Source: Lanius collurio (taxonomy: Eukaryota; Chordata; Aves; Passeriformes; Laniidae). From it: DNA of 64,000 nucleotides. How positions within the stretch are numbered: position 1 is the first letter of the stretch; every line of letters starts with the position of its first letter. Where the stretch lies: NCBI GenBank assembly GCA_020086605.1, contig JACBWW010000020.1, positions 17,939,465 through 18,003,464 on the forward strand. The letters run 5' to 3'. Both the position numbers and the translations under genes were made by a program. The notes beneath the pieces are model-generated. The model ran no database searches. It had not been told where the DNA came from and saw only the letters and a list, made by a program, of their open reading frames with translations. Shown in pieces: positions 59,931 to 64,000 of this stretch.

Positions 59931-62900
59931 CATTCTTCAAAAAAGTGGAAGAACAGGAAATCCTTGTTCTTCTATATTCTATTGAAGTTTGGTTTTTTTA
60001 TTTCATTTGTATCAGCTGAAGTTTTCCCCCCTTTATTCTGCAATTTCTTGTTCTCCTGATTTTGCTTCTCCTGTTCTTAGTATTTGCCCCATTCAGAATT
60101 CTTTCTTACAACTTGATGACTATGGATACAATTGATTGTGTCCTTTCAGTCACTTCAGATGAAGTAAAACCAAAGATTTTCTGAGACAAGCCATTGTTCA
60201 GTAACTAGCTATGCAAATAATCTATTTCCTATTTTAATGAAGAGGTCCTGCCAAGAAGATAGAGATCTTGGTTTAGTCAACATTATGTTGTAGCATTTGT
60301 TCATGACTAATTTTCTAGATTTTTAGACTTCTCTTGTGTTATTCTTGGAATGAATTTTAGTGATAAGCCTTGACATGAAAAGTCCCTTGATTTGTGAACC
60401 CTCTGCATATTAATGTAAACAAATTGGCTGTCTCCTCAAATTTAAAATCACAAAACCAGCCAGGAAATCTCTAAATGGAGTCTGACTTCATGCTCTTCTG
60501 CAATTCAGCCTTCACTTATTTTTGTGACGAACAGTGTCACATCTTCATTCTAGCCCAGTAAGAGGGTGACACCACACACCAGAGATAGTTGCTTATTCAG
60601 TCCATGGTTTGTTCATCTGGTGCCTCTGGCCATGCAGGTCTGGGGTAATGGAGATCAGCTGGATAGCTGCATTCTTACACCACGTGGGAAACTCCTCTAA
60701 AACACTCACCTGTGCTTACCATAGCCACATCTGTCGGCCTTGTGGCCCTCCCCAGTGTTATACTTAGAAAGAATCAATGCCTTGGTTGCCTCCATGACCT
60801 GAGAAGAACAACCAAGAAGATGGCCTGAGAGTCGCAGCTGTCTGAAATGATGCTCACAGTCCCATTCAAATTATTTTCTGATATGAAATTAATTAGTAAG
60901 TTTAGTGTATCACACTGTCTGCAGGGCATTGAAGCAGGAAATTTGGGGTGGTTACATCCATCTGCTGATTGTCATAGGACAACAATTACAGTAAAAATAT
61001 TCAAGATTTTGATGATCTGGAACCTATACTGTAAGTATCCAGTACTTGTTTCACATACCATTTGAGAAATCTCCTGTATTTCTCTCTGTGGCCATCACAA
61101 AGGGAATTGGAGGTTACCAGGTTCTGAGTCTAGGCACCTTCTCTTGCTAAGAGTTGTGAGATCCATTCCTAATATTTACCAAGCTGGCAACCAGTAAGGT
61201 TTTGGAGGTGGAGAGATTTGGCTTTTTTTTAACTATTACTGGCAAGAAAGTGGAAGGGCAGTAAGTAGATCTGTTATAATATGGAAGCTACACCTGACAA
61301 TTTTGGGATTTTCCAGAGAGCCCGGAGAGAGTGAAACAAAAGGCTCAAGCTCCTTCTGCAGAAATTTCCTCTAAAAGGTAATACTATCATGCTGAAGAGC
61401 AGGGTTAGAGTTGATCAACTCCTTTTGAAATAATGATATGACCACTCTAAATAAAAAAATAATGAACAAAAGAAGTAGTCATGTCACATTTTTCATGTTG
61501 CTTTATCCTCCCAATATATAACTGAACTGGTTCTGCTCCTCAAGGAAGCTGCCCAGTATGCAAGAATATGTCTTGATAATTTTGTAGTAGGTTTTTCTGC
61601 TTTTATTTCCTTTGGATAAAGATGGATGGCATATTTATGTTAAAATCAGAGCAGTATTTACATTCAGCCTCTAAATGCCTGTATGTTTTTGAACACTTTG
61701 TGCTTAATACAGAATAAGAGCTTCAGGAAAATGAGTATAATATGTTCTAAGGCAGAGCTAATCCTTGTGAAGCGGTTTGATTGCAATAGTATAGCTTGAT
61801 TCTAATTAAATCTGTTTCTTTCTTTTAGTCACCAAGTTATAACTGGAATTAAAAATACTTTTTCCTAATTAGATTGACCAATTCTAAACAAGATTTCCAT
61901 GCTCACCAGAAGTATTTTGACACAGCTTATATCTTAAAATGGGGTCCAAACTGTGAAACTTGGTGATTCTCGAGTTTTTTCAATGTGTTCTGAATTTCTT
62001 TAGACAAGCCAATGTTTTCACAAGGCCAGAAACCATGTTTGCAAAATTAGGATTAGTTTCTGTTTTGGTTGTTATTTCTGTGATCTTGCTGATGGCAATT
62101 AATTCAGTTTTAGTAATTCTGTAGACTACTCCGTTTTAATTTCTTCTATGCTGAATACTGAGAGAATATCAATGAAGAGTACTGTAGGAAAAATTACCTG
62201 AGGGCAAAAGGTGATTTATGCTTCCTCTAATACTTTTAGAACTGGGTCAATTAAGGCATTCCCTGTGGTTATATTTTTTTCATTGCTGCTCCCACACTAC
62301 GGTTTCAAAGTTCAAATTTGCATCTTAAGAGTACTTAGGAATTCAGGTATGTAGGATTAGGACAGGAAAAATTGACACAAAGCCTGATTTGACTTTGCTA
62401 ATGTGGTATATGTGTTTATGATGTCCTGCCTTAGACATCTGACAGTAGCTAAATAATCTCAGAAAAGTCAGGAAAAGACACTTCCATGCTTAATTTTACT
62501 ATGATTTAGTGCTTTCTTGAGCTGAAAACCTGGATTTTAGTGGCTGACTAGGATGGAGAGAAGTAAAGTTTTTCAGGAAATTCTAAACAGAAAAGAAACT
62601 CTAGTATTTATGACGGCTAATTATGAAATGTCACATTAAATGCTGTTATGGCAGTGGTCTGACTATCTGGTCTGTGTTCAAAGACTTAAAGTTCCCTGTG
62701 ACCTTCCTCCACTCCATCCAAATTAATCTCTCAGCTGAAATATAGCTCAGAGACTTAGGCAGCTTTTAAAAAGCTCCTTGGAGATCTGTCATGTTGTGAA
62801 CTGAGAACAGACAGAGGTGTCTTCAAGACAAGGTCCTTCTTCTGCCCCATCATCTTTATCATTAGGTCAGAAGGGCAGCCCAACTCTCCTGTCATTGTTG

Positions 62901-63892
62901 GATAATTTATCCCACCACAGGATCCTACTGAAGTGACTAATTTTTGTTGATAAAACTCAGGCTAAAATAGTGTCGTATAGTGCTGTTTTGTGTCTTAATT
63001 GGTTTCTATATTGCATATATTGCTGTCTAATAGTGAGATCTCTTCCCTAAAAAAAAAGAATGGTTCCACAGATGAAACAAGAGCATAAAAGATATATAAC
63101 TCATAGGCAAATTTCCCTAGAAAAGCTTTTCAAGGACTTTTAAACTGTTTTTAATCAGACTATATTTTACAGAAGGACAAATGCTGTAATTATTAGTGGC
63201 TGTAGTATTTTATGATCTAGATGATACAATGTGACATTATAATGCTCCTATGTAACATAGGTAGTAAAAGTGTATTTTAATGAGCTTGTTAATGTTGTTG
63301 CTTATTCTTTGGTGAAATTTAGAGTATGAAAAACATGGTAATGTAATCTGAAGAAAATAATCTCTTGTAAATCCTTGTGCTTCTGTAGCATTCAGGTAGC
63401 TAATACAGTGCTTATACTATAATACTGTTTAATGCTTTTAACCTATCTAATATAGTGTTCATGTATGGCACTATTTGTGTCTTGCATTAAATAGGAATAC
63501 TATTTATAATTTTAAATATTTGTTAAATAAATATATAATGTTATTAGTTTCCATTGGTGATCAGAGGAAGGAATGCAGACCATAAGAAGAAAAACATGTC
63601 CTGTACAGTGTGACTTTCTAATTACAGAATTCTGCGATTCCTTGGAGGTTTGATTTACTGGTACTTGCTATGAAGCACAGCTATAATTTTCACATATTAA
63701 AGACTTATAATGTAATGTAATGACTGTGGTATCCTTACAATGCTTCTACTGCATGGTTCCAAAACAGCCTAAAATGTAAGACACTTTAGTGCATGATTAA
63801 AAGATGACAGAGAATTTACCTTGTGCTTGATTTCAAAATCTCAACGGTTATATAAATGTGTGATGCTATATTTCTTGTTTCAGTAACATTTG

Positions 63893-63960
63893 AAAAAAAA
63901 AAAAAACAAAACAAACAAACAAAAACCAAACCCAAACCAAAAGCACCCACAAAAAAACAT
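63893..63960 (+). repeat. A-rich (CAAA)n/(CCAAA)n low-complexity tract
   Basis: A14 is followed by CAAAA, CAAAC and ACCAAACCC-type units with no T and only one G for about 65 bp. It may be the grown-out tail of a retroposed sequence, but nothing upstream is recognisable. Confidence 0.9.
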
Positions 63961-64000
63961 GGCTGCAGCTGAAAGTGATGCTAACCAAAATGTTCAGTCT

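Larger units (their letters stand above)
54441..64000. other. About 9.5 kb of AT-rich unique DNA with simple repeats
   Basis: No gene or transposon recognised. An 11-bp direct repeat ('tgattatattt') occurs at 54851 and 54875. A pyrimidine tract lies at 57585-57632, a T20 run at 59911-59930 and an A/C-rich tract at 63893-63960. All open frames are below 90 codons and lack known domains. Confidence 0.6.

Noticed and set aside
63820..63841. Resemblance of 'ttgtgcttgattt' to the start of miR-218
   Set aside because: The match ends after about 11-13 bases and no precursor hairpin partner is present nearby.
1..64000. CRISPR arrays, operons or bacterial genes
   Set aside because: No regularly spaced repeats and no dense coding; the repeats are vertebrate retrotransposons.

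Overview
The window looks like non-coding DNA from a bird nuclear genome. The main evidence is the repeats: at least ten CR1-type LINE fragments, several with the typical avian 3' end (ATTCTRTG-type tail and 'CCCTTCCAA'-type block), plus LTR pieces ending in the '...GGTCAACCCACCACA'-type terminus known from avian endogenous retroviruses. The DNA is AT-rich, has many microsatellites and homopolymers, and has no operons, Shine-Dalgarno spacing or dense coding. CR1 is also present in turtles and crocodilians; I favour a bird because of the LTR types and the low repeat load (roughly 5 kb of recognisable repeat in 64 kb). I cannot name the species.

No protein-coding exon, tRNA, rRNA or known small RNA could be supported. 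The open frames are short (the longest is 155 codons), sit mostly in locally GC-richer patches, often overlap in several frames, and resemble no family I recognise, apart from a few that lie in CR1. The window is therefore an intergenic desert or part of a very long intron.

Layout: 1-6140 is mostly unique AT-rich sequence with one very old CR1 (3203-3645). 6145-7812 holds an internal CR1 reverse-transcriptase fragment and an oppositely oriented CR1 3' end. 7813-13244 is mostly unique, with GC-richer blocks at about 9090-9460 and 10800-11250 and a short CR1 at 12208. A CR1 3' end lies at 13245-13652, followed by about 10 kb of unique sequence. 23577-24650 is a compound endogenous retrovirus remnant on the minus strand: one LTR, a decayed tRNA-Lys-type primer site, part of a second LTR, and a possible internal remnant below it. 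Two CR1 pieces lie at 27262-27455 and 28350-28414. 28415-43175 is unique sequence with a TA/TG microsatellite. The largest CR1 (about 0.96 kb, minus strand) is at 43176-44132 and a third LTR end at 46340. Further CR1 pieces lie at 52423-52790 (minus) and 54046-54440 (plus), with a Z-DNA-prone TG repeat between them. The rest is unique AT-rich sequence.

The repeats are independent, decayed insertions; nothing here forms a pathway. The most interesting item is the compound LTR locus near 24 kb. I found no convincing new biological system.
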